From positions 30,254 through 85,488 of the forward strand of contig JAJYDO010000002.1 of NCBI GenBank assembly GCA_021777355.1: a DNA stretch of 55,235 nt, given 5' to 3'. Source of the stretch: Actinomycetes bacterium (GTDB taxonomy: Bacteria > Actinomycetota > Acidimicrobiia > Acidimicrobiales > JABEUL01). A program made the position numbers and the translations under genes. This document shows, piece after piece, positions 27,336 to 35,577 of the stretch. The notes below the pieces were generated by a model that saw only the letters and a program-made list of their open reading frames with translations, was not told the origin of the DNA and did no database searches. Within the stretch, counting starts at the first letter, position 1. Each line of letters begins with the position of its first letter.

Positions 27336-27354
27336 GGTAAAAGTTTTCCTTGTC

Positions 27355-28029
27355 TCATCCGCCTAATAGAGCTTTAATGTAGGCATAATCCGCTTTAATA
27401 AAATCGTCTAGTCTAGAAAGCGCCCAATCGTATGGCTTTATTGGATTCAATGGCGTTACTTTTGCGACAATGTCAGGAACCCAATTAATCAAGTGTCGCT
27501 CAAGAAAATCCCTCTGTGCTCTCCTGTAGGAACCCGCTAATCTTGGCGAAGGTGATGCCGCCTCTTTGAAGCAAAGGTACTGCAAGAAATCACACTCTGA
27601 TGCCAAATGGTCGATGGGCCTTTCGGAAGACTCGCTCCCGCCAAGTCCAAAGTACTCATAGTCTCTTTTGACCTGTGCCAACAGGTTTTCCGGATCAGAT
27701 GAATACTGGCTTGCAACGAGAAGATTTAGCCTCTCCCCACTGTTAAACAACCTATCGTACTCGCCAATATAGGCCTCTTTTGATGTCGCTTCATCAATAG
27801 TTGGGTGACCTGTGTCAAATTCAAATGGGAGCAAGGATGCAGCTTCGGTCATCTCTTTGTCCCAGTGGTCATTTACGGCTTTGTCAAAATGTGAATCCCC
27901 AGGCGGTGCAAAGAATGAACCGAGAACCATATATACGGCAGATCTGGCCGTAGTTTCATTTTCCTCGACCTCACTGGGTCCACTGTCGCTTGCTTTGATC
28001 TCTAATCCTGATAGTGAGAATGTAAACAT
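27355..28029 (-). CDS. TorD/EbdD-like molybdoenzyme assembly chaperone, delta
   Basis: The 224-residue, mainly helical protein fits the TorD/DmsD family that binds apo-molybdoenzymes and helps cofactor insertion. Features include an EYDRLFN segment near the middle, the family's IDHLASECDFLQYLC helix (consensus D-H-x3-E-x2-F), and FLERHLINWVPDIV. AAGGAGGAG precedes the ATG. It lies between beta and alpha2 and may serve all three alphas. In export-bound relatives the chaperone also proofreads the signal peptide; here no signal is visible, so cofactor loading is the likely role. Confidence 0.85.
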   Translation of the reverse strand: MFTFSLSGLEIKASDSGPSEVEENETTARSAVYMVLGSFFAPPGDSHFDKAVNDHWDKEMTEAASLLPFEFDTGHPTIDEATSKEAYIGEYDRLFNSGERLNLLVASQYSSDPENLLAQVKRDYEYFGLGGSESSERPIDHLASECDFLQYLCFKEAASPSPRLAGSYRRAQRDFLERHLINWVPDIVAKVTPLNPIKPYDWALSRLDDFIKADYAYIKALLGG

Positions 28030-28077
28030 TTCTCCTCCTTAAATCTTTTTCGGTTACTTCCTTATTCTCCGCGGAAC

Positions 28078-29172
28078 TTATCTGCGAGTTGGTCCCAAGG
28101 TGACAGCTTGAGAGTCCGGACTTCGATCCAGAGAAGATGGGTCGGTAGTAAATGGACCAAACAGATCAAGCCATTTATAAACAATCAATGTCTCCAACAG
28201 TTCTGAAGTTCCGCCGCTTCTTACATTTGCCAATTCGCTCTTTAAGGTGTCAAGTGCTCCATGTACTCCTTCTCCAAAGAGAGACTCTAGATACTCAGGT
28301 GGAATCCTTGGTGTCTCTTCATCGATGCTCATGTCCTCATTCAGGCGATACGGCGAAAGCGGTGGGATGTAGTAGATATTTGGTTCGGTTCCAAACTCAG
28401 GATGTAGAGGCAAGGCCACTTTCCACTCATTTACCAATTTATAGATCGGAGAGTTTTTGTCATCTTTCAGGCCAACAAAAACAAGTCGACCGGGGCACTG
28501 CCTTGCACATGCCGGAGCTACGCCCACTTCAAGCCTTGGAAAGCAGAGAATACAGTGCTGTGCCACATCTCTTGCATAGTTAAAGTAGATTTTTTTATAC
28601 GGACACGCTTCCATGCAAAATCTCGCACCCTGGCAAATTTCCTCGTCTCGAAGCACAGCTCCATCTTCACTTCGCTTATACATTGCTCCGGAGGGACATG
28701 CACTTACGCAAACCGGATTTGTGCAGTGGTTGCAGAGCCTGGGAAGGTAAAAGTAGTAAGAGTTGGGATACTCTCCTGCACCTTGGTCCTCATCCCAGTT
28801 CATTCCCCAACGGGTGGTGCCGTCTCCTTTGTCGGTTGGCTGCAAATGCACCTCACGGCCCTTGCCGCCATAGAAGACTTCATTGTAGTTAAAGTCCCAT
28901 CCTCCGCCAAATTCAGCTCGCGTAGGCTGGTGTCCGGGCTGAAGGACGCCATTTTTGATGCCGCCTCCCATGTCTTCCCATCCCTTGGGTGTCCCAAGTC
29001 CAGGCTGAGTGTTAGTGGTCATCCACCACTGGTGCTCTTCGCCTTGCTCTCCCGTCCACAAAACTTTGCAGGCAATTGAACACGTCTGGCAACCCATGCA
29101 TTTGTTTAGGTCAAACACCATGGCCACCTGACCATGCAGTTCACTTACGCTTTTCTCTTCAGTAGTTGTCAT
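28078..29172 (-). CDS. four-cluster ferredoxin-type subunit, beta
   Basis: The 364-residue electron-transfer subunit matches NarH/EbdB/SerB. Cys motifs in order: 25-28-31-35 (CMGCQTCSIAC), 147-150-155-159 (CNHCTNPVCVSAC), 180-186-190 (CQGARFCMEACPYKKI) and 207-210-222-226. In the third motif Ala183 occupies the place of a fourth Cys (Trp in NarH), so one cluster should be [3Fe-4S] and three [4Fe-4S], as in ethylbenzene dehydrogenase. It relays electrons between alpha and the haem subunit. AGAGGAGA precedes the ATG. It is the only beta subunit in the window for three alphas. Confidence 0.95.
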   Translation of the reverse strand: MTTTEEKSVSELHGQVAMVFDLNKCMGCQTCSIACKVLWTGEQGEEHQWWMTTNTQPGLGTPKGWEDMGGGIKNGVLQPGHQPTRAEFGGGWDFNYNEVFYGGKGREVHLQPTDKGDGTTRWGMNWDEDQGAGEYPNSYYFYLPRLCNHCTNPVCVSACPSGAMYKRSEDGAVLRDEEICQGARFCMEACPYKKIYFNYARDVAQHCILCFPRLEVGVAPACARQCPGRLVFVGLKDDKNSPIYKLVNEWKVALPLHPEFGTEPNIYYIPPLSPYRLNEDMSIDEETPRIPPEYLESLFGEGVHGALDTLKSELANVRSGGTSELLETLIVYKWLDLFGPFTTDPSSLDRSPDSQAVTLGPTRR

Positions 29173-29186
29173 TTCAAATCTCCTCT

Positions 29187-29825
29187 TTAAAGCCCAATTC
29201 CGGCTAAGTCAATATCAATCCATTCGGTTGAAACAGCACCAAGACCAGCTCGTTCTTGATTCGCTCCATTCCAAATGGCAATGCCCATTTTCTTTGATCC
29301 CACTACAACATCCAGGTCCCCCGATATGACTACCTTCCATTTGCCATCTTCATAGGTGGCATTGCCTTGTAGCGAATCAGAGGGCGCTGTCCCATTTATT
29401 GTTTTTGCAGGATGAAATACTCCAGGCCCGGTTGCAATTAGGTCAAGCACCTTGGGCAGTTTGCTCTGCACCGGAAGGCGATTCTTCCACTGCCACATTC
29501 TCACTGGATTCTCACGACTGCCAATTGTCACCGGGGTTGAAGGACTTTCAGATGCCGGAAAAAATACTGCAGCAGCATCGGGGAATTCAGCATGCTTTTC
29601 AACATTTGAAGACCACTCAAGTCTGATATAGAACTTCTTGCCTTCACTTCCGAGAGTAACATCGGCCTCTTTGGTGGTTCCATAGTCTTTGTTAGCCCAT
29701 GCTTCACGAATATAGTGATTTGGCTGCGAGTCGATTGGAGCAGGCGCAAGCGAAACTTTCGCTTTGGCACCGTTAGTCCAACTTGGGTCGTTAGGATCAT
29801 TTCCAGACCCTTTTAATACCTCCAT
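29187..29825 (-). CDS. EbdC/DdhC-like haem-b subunit, gamma
   Basis: The 212-residue beta-rich protein belongs to the haem-b gamma subunits of type II enzymes. FPDAAAVFFP (81-90) and ENPVRMWQWKN (105-115) match the conserved blocks FxDAxAxxFP and NPVxxWxWK. The axial Met usually sits just before a Gly in this region (fMG-type); here that place is Ile101-Gly102, while Met110 lies nearby, so ligation may differ. No signal peptide is present, unlike periplasmic homologues. AAGGAGGA precedes the ATG. The gene lies between alpha1 and beta, an order different from the usual alpha-beta-gamma-delta. Confidence 0.82.
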   Translation of the reverse strand: MEVLKGSGNDPNDPSWTNGAKAKVSLAPAPIDSQPNHYIREAWANKDYGTTKEADVTLGSEGKKFYIRLEWSSNVEKHAEFPDAAAVFFPASESPSTPVTIGSRENPVRMWQWKNRLPVQSKLPKVLDLIATGPGVFHPAKTINGTAPSDSLQGNATYEDGKWKVVISGDLDVVVGSKKMGIAIWNGANQERAGLGAVSTEWIDIDLAGIGL

Positions 29826-29863
29826 TTATAAAGTCCTCCTTTTTGAATTACTTATCTGTGATC

Positions 29864-32713
29864 TCATTGTTTTGTTGCCTTTGTGAAGTTGCAGGGCACG
29901 CCGCGGTCAGTTGGGATCGGCTGCCACTCTGCAAGCGAGTAGTTGATATGTCCATAGCCCCCTGCAAATGCAATCCATTTGACCATTCCGGCCTCAATCT
30001 CATTGGCACCCTTCCAGTCACGATATTGGTGTCCGTCCCATCCGTTGTACGAGATGATCTGGCCGGGCATGACTCCCGGGGAGACCTTGCAGCGTGCTTC
30101 AAAGGAAGTGATGTCATTGAAAATCGTTATGAAGTCGTCGTCTTTTACCCCTCTTTCGGCGGCATCTTCAACCGATATTTCAACTAAAGGCTCTCCTCGG
30201 TGGGTCTGCAGGATCACAGGATTAGCTTGGTTCATTGAGTGAATACTCCACCTGTTGTGTCCGGAGGTCATTCTTAGCGGGTGATCACCACCGGCCAGAG
30301 GATTCGGCTTGTGTACGGGCAGAGCTTCATTTGCTTCGAGCCACCACGGATGATCGATGTAAAACTGAGCACGCCTGGCATACGTCGGGAAAGGTGCTCC
30401 TTTTTCGAAGTGATCTCTAAAGGGAGAGTGAGTTTTATCTGGAAATATGGGAGAGGCTTGGGCTAGGGCAAATGGGCTTGATCCCCAACCTATAAATCTC
30501 TCAAATCCTACCTTTCTCATGTGCTTTATGTCCGCGTGTTCCGGAAGCGTTCCTCCATAAACGGAGTCACGGATAATTTCATCAGCGAATTTGTCTTCTT
30601 CTTCGAGGTATCCATTAATCGTGTAGCTATCCCACATGCCTTCAGGCGCGTACTTGGCTCCGTATTTATTTTCATATTCGATGATGCCTCGCTCCTTTGC
30701 CCGCTCGGCAAACTTCTTTAGGATTAACTGATAGATAAGCCATTCAGGTTTGGCCTCGCCGGCAGGTTCAGCATTTTTATCGGTAAAGGTCAGATTCATA
30801 GTGTGCGACGTTGGAATATGAAATCCAACCTTCTCATAGTGCTGAGCCGCAGGCAAGATAATGTCTGAATTAAGTCCCGTGAAGTTTAGACGGAAGTCTA
30901 TCGAGACGATTGTGTCGAGCTGCTCCCACAGGTTTTCACCAAGTTGGGTAAATCCTCCTCTGGTTCTGCGCAACATATTTCCACCGCACTCTATGAGCAT
31001 GTGGGGAGGCGCATCTGGCCTTGGTCCATCTAGACCTTTCCACCAACCTTTGTCGATTGCCTCTTGGAAGTATTCTTCGAATTTTCTTGGAAGAGAAGTG
31101 TCACCCCACTCATGCTTTTCCCATCTCTCTTTAAATCCTCCTTGCCAGTACCACCAAAATGCAGGGGGTGATCCTTGGAATCTTGGTGGCTCCCCGTCTA
31201 GTGGTCCAATTTGGGCCAGAAGCCTTGCGACTTCTCTGACCGCTAATTCGTCGGTGGTAAGGGAAGGGTCGCTCATTCTTAGAGCTGCTATAGCTGCCTC
31301 TTGGGCACCGAATAGTTGCTCGGCACCTTGAACACCCGGCTCGGTCTTGACCATCATGGAAAACATCCCGTCGGCCATTCCGATCATCCAAGACCTGATT
31401 CCGGTGCCTTGCTTGCCCCAGTTTCCAGTAACTGCTAGCAACAAGCACATTGCTCTTTCAATTAAGTCACCGTGATAGTACTTGCAGGAGTTCCAACCAA
31501 GCATGATGTCTACTTTTTTCTTGGCGGCCTTTCTTGCAATCATTCTCACTACATCTGGATTAATGCTTGTAATCTCTTCCTGAGACTCAGGAGTGTAATT
31601 TGCATTTAAATGCTCCTCTAACATTGCCATCACGGGAGTTACCTCTACCTTGGTGCCATCGTTAAGGGTCACTTCGTAAACGCCTGATAGAGCAACTTCA
31701 CGCCCGTTTAACAAAAGATTTCCTCTGTCAGCTAGAACCAGACCTTCATTTGGATCCCAGTGGTAAAGCTGGTCCTCTCTGACTGTTGGACTCATCGGCT
31801 CTACGTCAATTTGACGCAAAAACCTCTTGGTGTCTTTTCTGACTAAACACGGCAAGTCGGTTTGTTCTCTAACAAAAGTCTTGTCGACTAGATCTTCTTC
31901 GATGATTACCTGCACCATAGCTAGACCAAAGGCCGCATCGGCTCCCGTCTTGACAGGAACATGATAATCAGAGTGCATATATGAAGGGTTCAAATCAGGT
32001 GAAATAGAAATTACTTCAGCACCATGGTACCTGGCTTCCAACATGAAGTGGTAAAAGGGAATCCTTGTAAAGGCCGGATTCATATGCCAAATTAAAATAA
32101 GTTCTGAGTGAAACCAGTCATCGGCGCTTGATACCGGATTCCACTTTCCAAATGTCTCGTGCAAGCCGATTGAAAAGTCATTAAATGAAGGGTGAAGATC
32201 GAGCATTCGACCGCCAATAGTGTTGAAGAACCGATCGGTTGGCATAACCGCGGCAACTTCTGGAGTGCCTTCTCTTACAATGGACTCCGGTCCGCCTTTT
32301 TCAATAGCATCGAGCATCCCGTCAGCTACAGCGGTAAGTGCTTCGTCCCAGGAAATTTCTTCCCACTCCCCGGATCCTCTCTCGCCTTTCCTGCGAAGCG
32401 GGTGCATTACTCTGTCGCCGTCATATAGTTGTTGTGACCAGCAAGCGCCCTTGTTGCATCCCATGGGGTTGAAATCGGGCACGCCTTCTTCTATCTCGTG
32501 GAATGTTGCAGAGGGTTCCTCTCTTAAAACTTTCCCGTCTCTCACGTAAACTCTATAAGGGCAGTTTCCCGGGTAGCAGTCAACGCAGTGAGTCCCCCAC
32601 CCGACTTTCTCCCAACTCCATCTGGTCCTGTAACTGCCTTCAGTCGAATCTCCGTGTTTAAACTGAGAATCTCCTATGGCAGTCTCTCCTTTTGCGTCAG
32701 TTAACGAACTCAC
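29864..32713 (-). CDS. type II DMSO-reductase-family catalytic subunit, alpha1
   Basis: The 949-residue enzyme starts at GTG with GGAGG upstream. FS0 ligands: His42 or Cys43, Cys46, Cys51 (GTHCVDCYPGNC, one residue longer between the last two Cys than in alpha2/alpha3) and Cys86 (NPMGCNKGACW). NDFSIGLHETFG puts the predicted Mo ligand at Asp179 by alignment to NarG Asp222. Bis-MGD-binding blocks follow (ISPDLNPSYMHSDYHVPV, NWGKQGTGIRS, CGGNMLRRTRGG, SGHNRWSIHSM). No export signal is seen. With gamma, beta and delta directly downstream it forms the core complex. Relatives act on ethylbenzene and other alkylaromatics, sterol side chains, dimethylsulfide, selenate, chlorate and nitrate; the substrate here is unknown. 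Confidence 0.92.
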   Translation of the reverse strand: MSSLTDAKGETAIGDSQFKHGDSTEGSYRTRWSWEKVGWGTHCVDCYPGNCPYRVYVRDGKVLREEPSATFHEIEEGVPDFNPMGCNKGACWSQQLYDGDRVMHPLRRKGERGSGEWEEISWDEALTAVADGMLDAIEKGGPESIVREGTPEVAAVMPTDRFFNTIGGRMLDLHPSFNDFSIGLHETFGKWNPVSSADDWFHSELILIWHMNPAFTRIPFYHFMLEARYHGAEVISISPDLNPSYMHSDYHVPVKTGADAAFGLAMVQVIIEEDLVDKTFVREQTDLPCLVRKDTKRFLRQIDVEPMSPTVREDQLYHWDPNEGLVLADRGNLLLNGREVALSGVYEVTLNDGTKVEVTPVMAMLEEHLNANYTPESQEEITSINPDVVRMIARKAAKKKVDIMLGWNSCKYYHGDLIERAMCLLLAVTGNWGKQGTGIRSWMIGMADGMFSMMVKTEPGVQGAEQLFGAQEAAIAALRMSDPSLTTDELAVREVARLLAQIGPLDGEPPRFQGSPPAFWWYWQGGFKERWEKHEWGDTSLPRKFEEYFQEAIDKGWWKGLDGPRPDAPPHMLIECGGNMLRRTRGGFTQLGENLWEQLDTIVSIDFRLNFTGLNSDIILPAAQHYEKVGFHIPTSHTMNLTFTDKNAEPAGEAKPEWLIYQLILKKFAERAKERGIIEYENKYGAKYAPEGMWDSYTINGYLEEEDKFADEIIRDSVYGGTLPEHADIKHMRKVGFERFIGWGSSPFALAQASPIFPDKTHSPFRDHFEKGAPFPTYARRAQFYIDHPWWLEANEALPVHKPNPLAGGDHPLRMTSGHNRWSIHSMNQANPVILQTHRGEPLVEISVEDAAERGVKDDDFITIFNDITSFEARCKVSPGVMPGQIISYNGWDGHQYRDWKGANEIEAGMVKWIAFAGGYGHINYSLAEWQPIPTDRGVPCNFTKATKQ

Positions 32714-32729
32714 TGCACCTCCACTTTCT

Positions 32730-32760
32730 AAAAAATGAGGAGTGCGGCTACTCGCACTCC
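32730..32760 (-). terminator. terminator-like hairpin in the alpha1 leader (possible attenuator)
   Basis: Read on the minus strand, GGAGTGCG pairs with CGCACTCC (8-bp GC-rich stem, 6-nt loop), followed by TCA and six T. It lies 17-47 nt upstream of the alpha1 GTG start, and no minus-strand gene ends in front of it, so it is either an attenuator or a 5' stabilising hairpin rather than an ordinary terminator. Confidence 0.55.
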
Positions 32761-32840
32761 AAACTTCCCAAATAAATTTTTTGTACTGGGAGAACAGGTC
32801 TGAGCCGATAAAGCAGACGATGAGACATATTTGTTATCAA

Positions 32841-32856
32841 TGTCCAATTTTGGACA
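32841..32856. promoter_or_regulatory. palindrome TGTCCAA-TT-TTGGACA upstream of alpha1
   Basis: Perfect 7-bp arms with a 2-bp centre lie 128-143 bp upstream of the alpha1 start in a gene-free region. The size and symmetry fit a dimeric repressor or activator site. I cannot assign a regulator family. Confidence 0.5.
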
Positions 32857-32950
32857 CATGCCTCTCACTGATTTAATATTGCTCAATTGTCATCCCGTCT
32901 AGTTAGTAATTGCTACTTAGAAATTTTCGTATGAATTTCACCAAATTCTT

Positions 32951-32965
32951 GTTACTACAAGTAAC
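32951..32965. promoter_or_regulatory. palindrome GTTACT-ACA-AGTAAC upstream of alpha1
   Basis: Perfect 6-bp arms with a 3-bp centre. It sits where a minus-strand transcript driven from the DosR-like box at 33000 would begin (a TAATAC -10-like hexamer lies at 32971-32976 on the minus strand). It may be a second control site. Confidence 0.4.
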
Positions 32966-32999
32966 TAGCAGTATTACTCAGAGTAGGTGACTCCCACTA

Positions 33000-33013
33000 G
33001 GGTCTAAAGTCCC
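33000..33013. promoter_or_regulatory. DosR/DevR-like box 3
   Basis: GGGTCTAAAGTCCC matches the core GGGACTWWAGTCCC with one mismatch, the same mismatch as box 1, and shares the flanks TAG and CAAT with it. It could serve the alpha1 operon (minus; predicted start of transcription about 42 bp away) or the 33095 gene (plus). Confidence 0.6.
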
Positions 33014-33094
33014 AATTGCCGTTACGCTATCTTTTAACAGGTATTTTTCTTCGCGTGTTACTGGTCTCGGCGAGACCTAAACTCTTGAAATACG

Positions 33095-33673
33095 ATGAGT
33101 TGCCAAAATGCCTTGAATTTGACTCCACAAGAGCGACACGACATTTTCATCGGTTTTTTTTCCAAATTTGGACACGGTGAAGGCTATGGCTATGGGCAGG
33201 CCCTTATTGATTTCTTAAATTGGGAGATATCAAGCGGTCGAATTCCAGAAAGAACTGACCTCAAAAAGGGGTCCAACTGGTGGAAGGTGGTAAACGGGAC
33301 TATGGCAATGGATCTCGCCGGTGCGTTAGCGGGCGAGACCACTGATTCAGAGGCTTCGCCTTGGGTACTTTGGTCAAAAGATACCGGATCCACAGATGAT
33401 CAGAAGCAACTTTGGATTGCCCATAACTATTCAATTGAAAAGGGATGTCAAATAGCAGCTGGTTTCTTGGATCACGAGACGGAAGAAGAAAGACAGTTCA
33501 TAAAAATTGTCTTGAAAATTCTCGACAAGAGCCAGGAAATGTCAGAACCCACCAACTCTTCCAAGCTTGGCGAAATCACATCTAAGGTTTATCCCAATAA
33601 CTATCCCATCTCAGCGATTCAACTTAGCGAGTTGAAGTCAAACTTAACTTCGCTTACGAAGGACTCTCGCTAG
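33095..33673 (+). CDS. protein of unknown function, 192 residues
   Basis: I do not recognise it. It is soluble with no signal peptide. The N-terminal third (LTPQERHDIFIGFFSKFGHGEGYGYG, of which HGEGYGYGQAL is Gly/Tyr-rich) is followed by FLNWEISSGRIP and a Trp-rich segment SNWWKVVNGTMAMDLAG. The second half is acidic and helical. It stands alone on the plus strand between the two minus-strand parts of the molybdoenzyme region. A DosR-like box lies about 80 bp upstream. Its 3' end overlaps the end of the convergent DUF6457-like gene by 20 bp. Placement and the box suggest a link to the same low-oxygen programme (inference). Confidence 0.7.
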   Translation: MSCQNALNLTPQERHDIFIGFFSKFGHGEGYGYGQALIDFLNWEISSGRIPERTDLKKGSNWWKVVNGTMAMDLAGALAGETTDSEASPWVLWSKDTGSTDDQKQLWIAHNYSIEKGCQIAAGFLDHETEEERQFIKIVLKILDKSQEMSEPTNSSKLGEITSKVYPNNYPISAIQLSELKSNLTSLTKDSR

Positions 33674-33881
33674 CTATCGCATTAGCTATTTCAAGTGCCG
33701 CCTCAGGAGTTATCCCGGCTTTGGCAATCATCCAGCAAGTAAGGGGCGCCGCGCTCCTCTCGCTGGCATGGGCCGCGACCCCCGCTATGGAAAGAAGGGT
33801 GTCTATCTCTTGCTCGTTTGGCGGTTCAATTCCAACCTTTTCAGCAAATGCCTCGATCCAGCCTTCTTTGGTTTGTGCCAT
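33654..33881 (-). CDS. DUF6457-like small protein, Moco-associated
   Basis: The 75-residue protein reads as a stand-alone copy of the small helical domain that in many Actinobacteria is fused or adjacent to MobA/FdhD: EAFAEKVGIEPP, then DTLLSIAGVAAHASERSAAPLTCW, where the A-H-x3-R-x2-APL pattern is diagnostic. AGGAGG precedes the ATG by 7 nt. It lies 25 nt downstream of the ThDP-enzyme gene on the same strand. Its biochemical role is unknown; association with molybdenum-cofactor genes suggests it aids cofactor handling. The name rests on recall of the family pattern. Confidence 0.65.
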   Translation of the reverse strand: MAQTKEGWIEAFAEKVGIEPPNEQEIDTLLSIAGVAAHASERSAAPLTCWMIAKAGITPEAALEIANAIASESPS

Positions 33882-33906
33882 TTAAATACCTCCTAGGTAT
33901 TCAATA

Positions 33907-35577
33907 CTAGCCGCCAAAACCAATTGAGGCCATGGCCTGCGTTGCAAAGGAGACCGCGTCTTTATCAATAGTCACGTTTATGCATGCTGGCAAATTGGAT
34001 TCAATTGCGCGCTCAATTGCCGGACGGAGGTCTTTCAACTCGGTAACTTTCTCTCCGTAGCCCCCTAGTGACCTGACAAGTTCATGATAGGCAACATCTC
34101 CAATTTCAACAGAAACTAACTCGTCGTATCCGAACATCAGGCCTTGTCCATGGTAGGACATTCCCCAAACCCCATTATTGGCAACGACTGCAACAAATGG
34201 AATTTTATGCCTTATGGCGGTTTCAAACTCAATTGCATTGAATCCAAACGCGCCATCACCAACCCACAATAAACATGGCTTATCAGGAGCGCTTAAAGAT
34301 GAAGCAATAGCGTAAGGTATTCCAACGCCTAGCGCTCCAAAGTAAACGCTGGTGCCAAGCAGCTGGCCGGGATGGTTGGCAGGGAATCCGGCCATTCCAT
34401 AAGTCATTGCGTCTCCACCATCAGTCACGTAACTTGCATCCGGGCCGCCTACGTCTACCATTGCACTTACTGCTGCTGCCGGGTGGATTAATCCGTTCGG
34501 ACCAAGTTCAACTGAGGCAAATGCTTTTTTTGCTTCACTGGCTGTCTTCGCGAGCTTGTCAGCCCACTCTTGATGCGACGACCCAGATTTATATGCGTCT
34601 AATAAAGCATCGCAAGTAGCTTTGACATCGGCTTGGATATTAACTTGACCGGGAAAACCTGTTGCGAGTTCGCCGCCGTTTATATCGATGCGAACAAGTT
34701 TGGCTCCTTGAAATAGCGCACCGTTCATAAATAAATATCCCAGCCTCACACCCATACAAATAATTAAGTCTGCATTAGTTGAAGCTTCAATAAAGGAACC
34801 GGCAGGCGCAGCTGGGCCAAAACACCACGGATCGCTGTCAGAAATTATTCCTCGGCCCGCGTTAGCCGAATAAATTGGAACTTTGTAAGTGTTGGCAAAT
34901 GATGTCAAGGAGTCATGTGCTCTTGACCAGTGCGCGCCTGAGCCCACAACGACTATAGGTCTTTCTGCCTTTTGTAAAAGATCCACTAACAAATCGATAT
35001 CGCTCCCATTCGGCATAGGCCCGGTTTCAGATATAGGCTGCGCCACGCTGTCTAGCAAGTGAGCATCAATTGGTTGGGACAGGATATCAACCGGAATATC
35101 CAGATAAGTTGGACCCAGCCTCGGAGATCTCGCTTGGGCAAATGCATTTCTTACATATTCCGCAGCTCGCTCGGCACTTGCAACTGATTTTGCCCATTTT
35201 GTAATTGGCTCAACTAAGCGAAGCTGGTCAAGTTCTTGAAGAGTCCATGCGTCTGCATGAGCCATAGGTCGTCTCCCTGCAAGACACACCATAGGTGTCC
35301 CATTGATAAAGGCATTAGAAAGTCCAGTCACGGCATTTGTCAAGCCGGGTCCAGCGGTAACGGCACAAACTCCCGTATCTCCGGTTTTCAATGCCCACGC
35401 TTCTGCCATGAGAGCGGCACCCTGTTCATGTCTCGTATCAATTATTTCAATACCGACGTGTTTCATTCCATAGAGGATTGGGTCAATGTGACCTCCTTGA
35501 AGGGCGAAGACTTTTTTGACTGCATGATTAGCCAACGCCTTTCCCACTAGAGAACCTGCATCTGTGCGCTGATACAT
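33907..35577 (-). CDS. ThDP-dependent enzyme, 2-hydroxyacyl-CoA lyase / acetolactate-synthase-like
   Basis: I choose ATG 35577 because AAAGGAG lies 6 nt upstream; the product is 556 residues. The Pyr domain has the catalytic Glu51 in RHEQGAALMAEA and AGPGLTNAVTGLSNA. The middle domain has IVVVGSGAHWSRA. The PP domain has the ThDP/Mg motif GDGAFGFNAIEFETA...NNGVWG. The order and phrases (LDIPVDIL, GMAGFPANHPG) fit the oxalyl-CoA decarboxylase / 2-hydroxyacyl-CoA lyase side of the family rather than biosynthetic IlvB; no small regulatory subunit is nearby. It is divergent from alpha3 (107 bp). A lyase cleaving a hydroxylated acyl-CoA made downstream of a hydroxylating molybdoenzyme is one reading, but unproven. 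Confidence 0.8.
   Translation of the reverse strand: MYQRTDAGSLVGKALANHAVKKVFALQGGHIDPILYGMKHVGIEIIDTRHEQGAALMAEAWALKTGDTGVCAVTAGPGLTNAVTGLSNAFINGTPMVCLAGRRPMAHADAWTLQELDQLRLVEPITKWAKSVASAERAAEYVRNAFAQARSPRLGPTYLDIPVDILSQPIDAHLLDSVAQPISETGPMPNGSDIDLLVDLLQKAERPIVVVGSGAHWSRAHDSLTSFANTYKVPIYSANAGRGIISDSDPWCFGPAAPAGSFIEASTNADLIICMGVRLGYLFMNGALFQGAKLVRIDINGGELATGFPGQVNIQADVKATCDALLDAYKSGSSHQEWADKLAKTASEAKKAFASVELGPNGLIHPAAAVSAMVDVGGPDASYVTDGGDAMTYGMAGFPANHPGQLLGTSVYFGALGVGIPYAIASSLSAPDKPCLLWVGDGAFGFNAIEFETAIRHKIPFVAVVANNGVWGMSYHGQGLMFGYDELVSVEIGDVAYHELVRSLGGYGEKVTELKDLRPAIERAIESNLPACINVTIDKDAVSFATQAMASIGFGG

Noticed and set aside
33907-35577. Biosynthetic acetolactate synthase (ilvB)
   Set aside because: No ilvN or ilvC nearby and sequence phrases fit the 2-hydroxyacyl-CoA lyase/oxalyl-CoA decarboxylase side.
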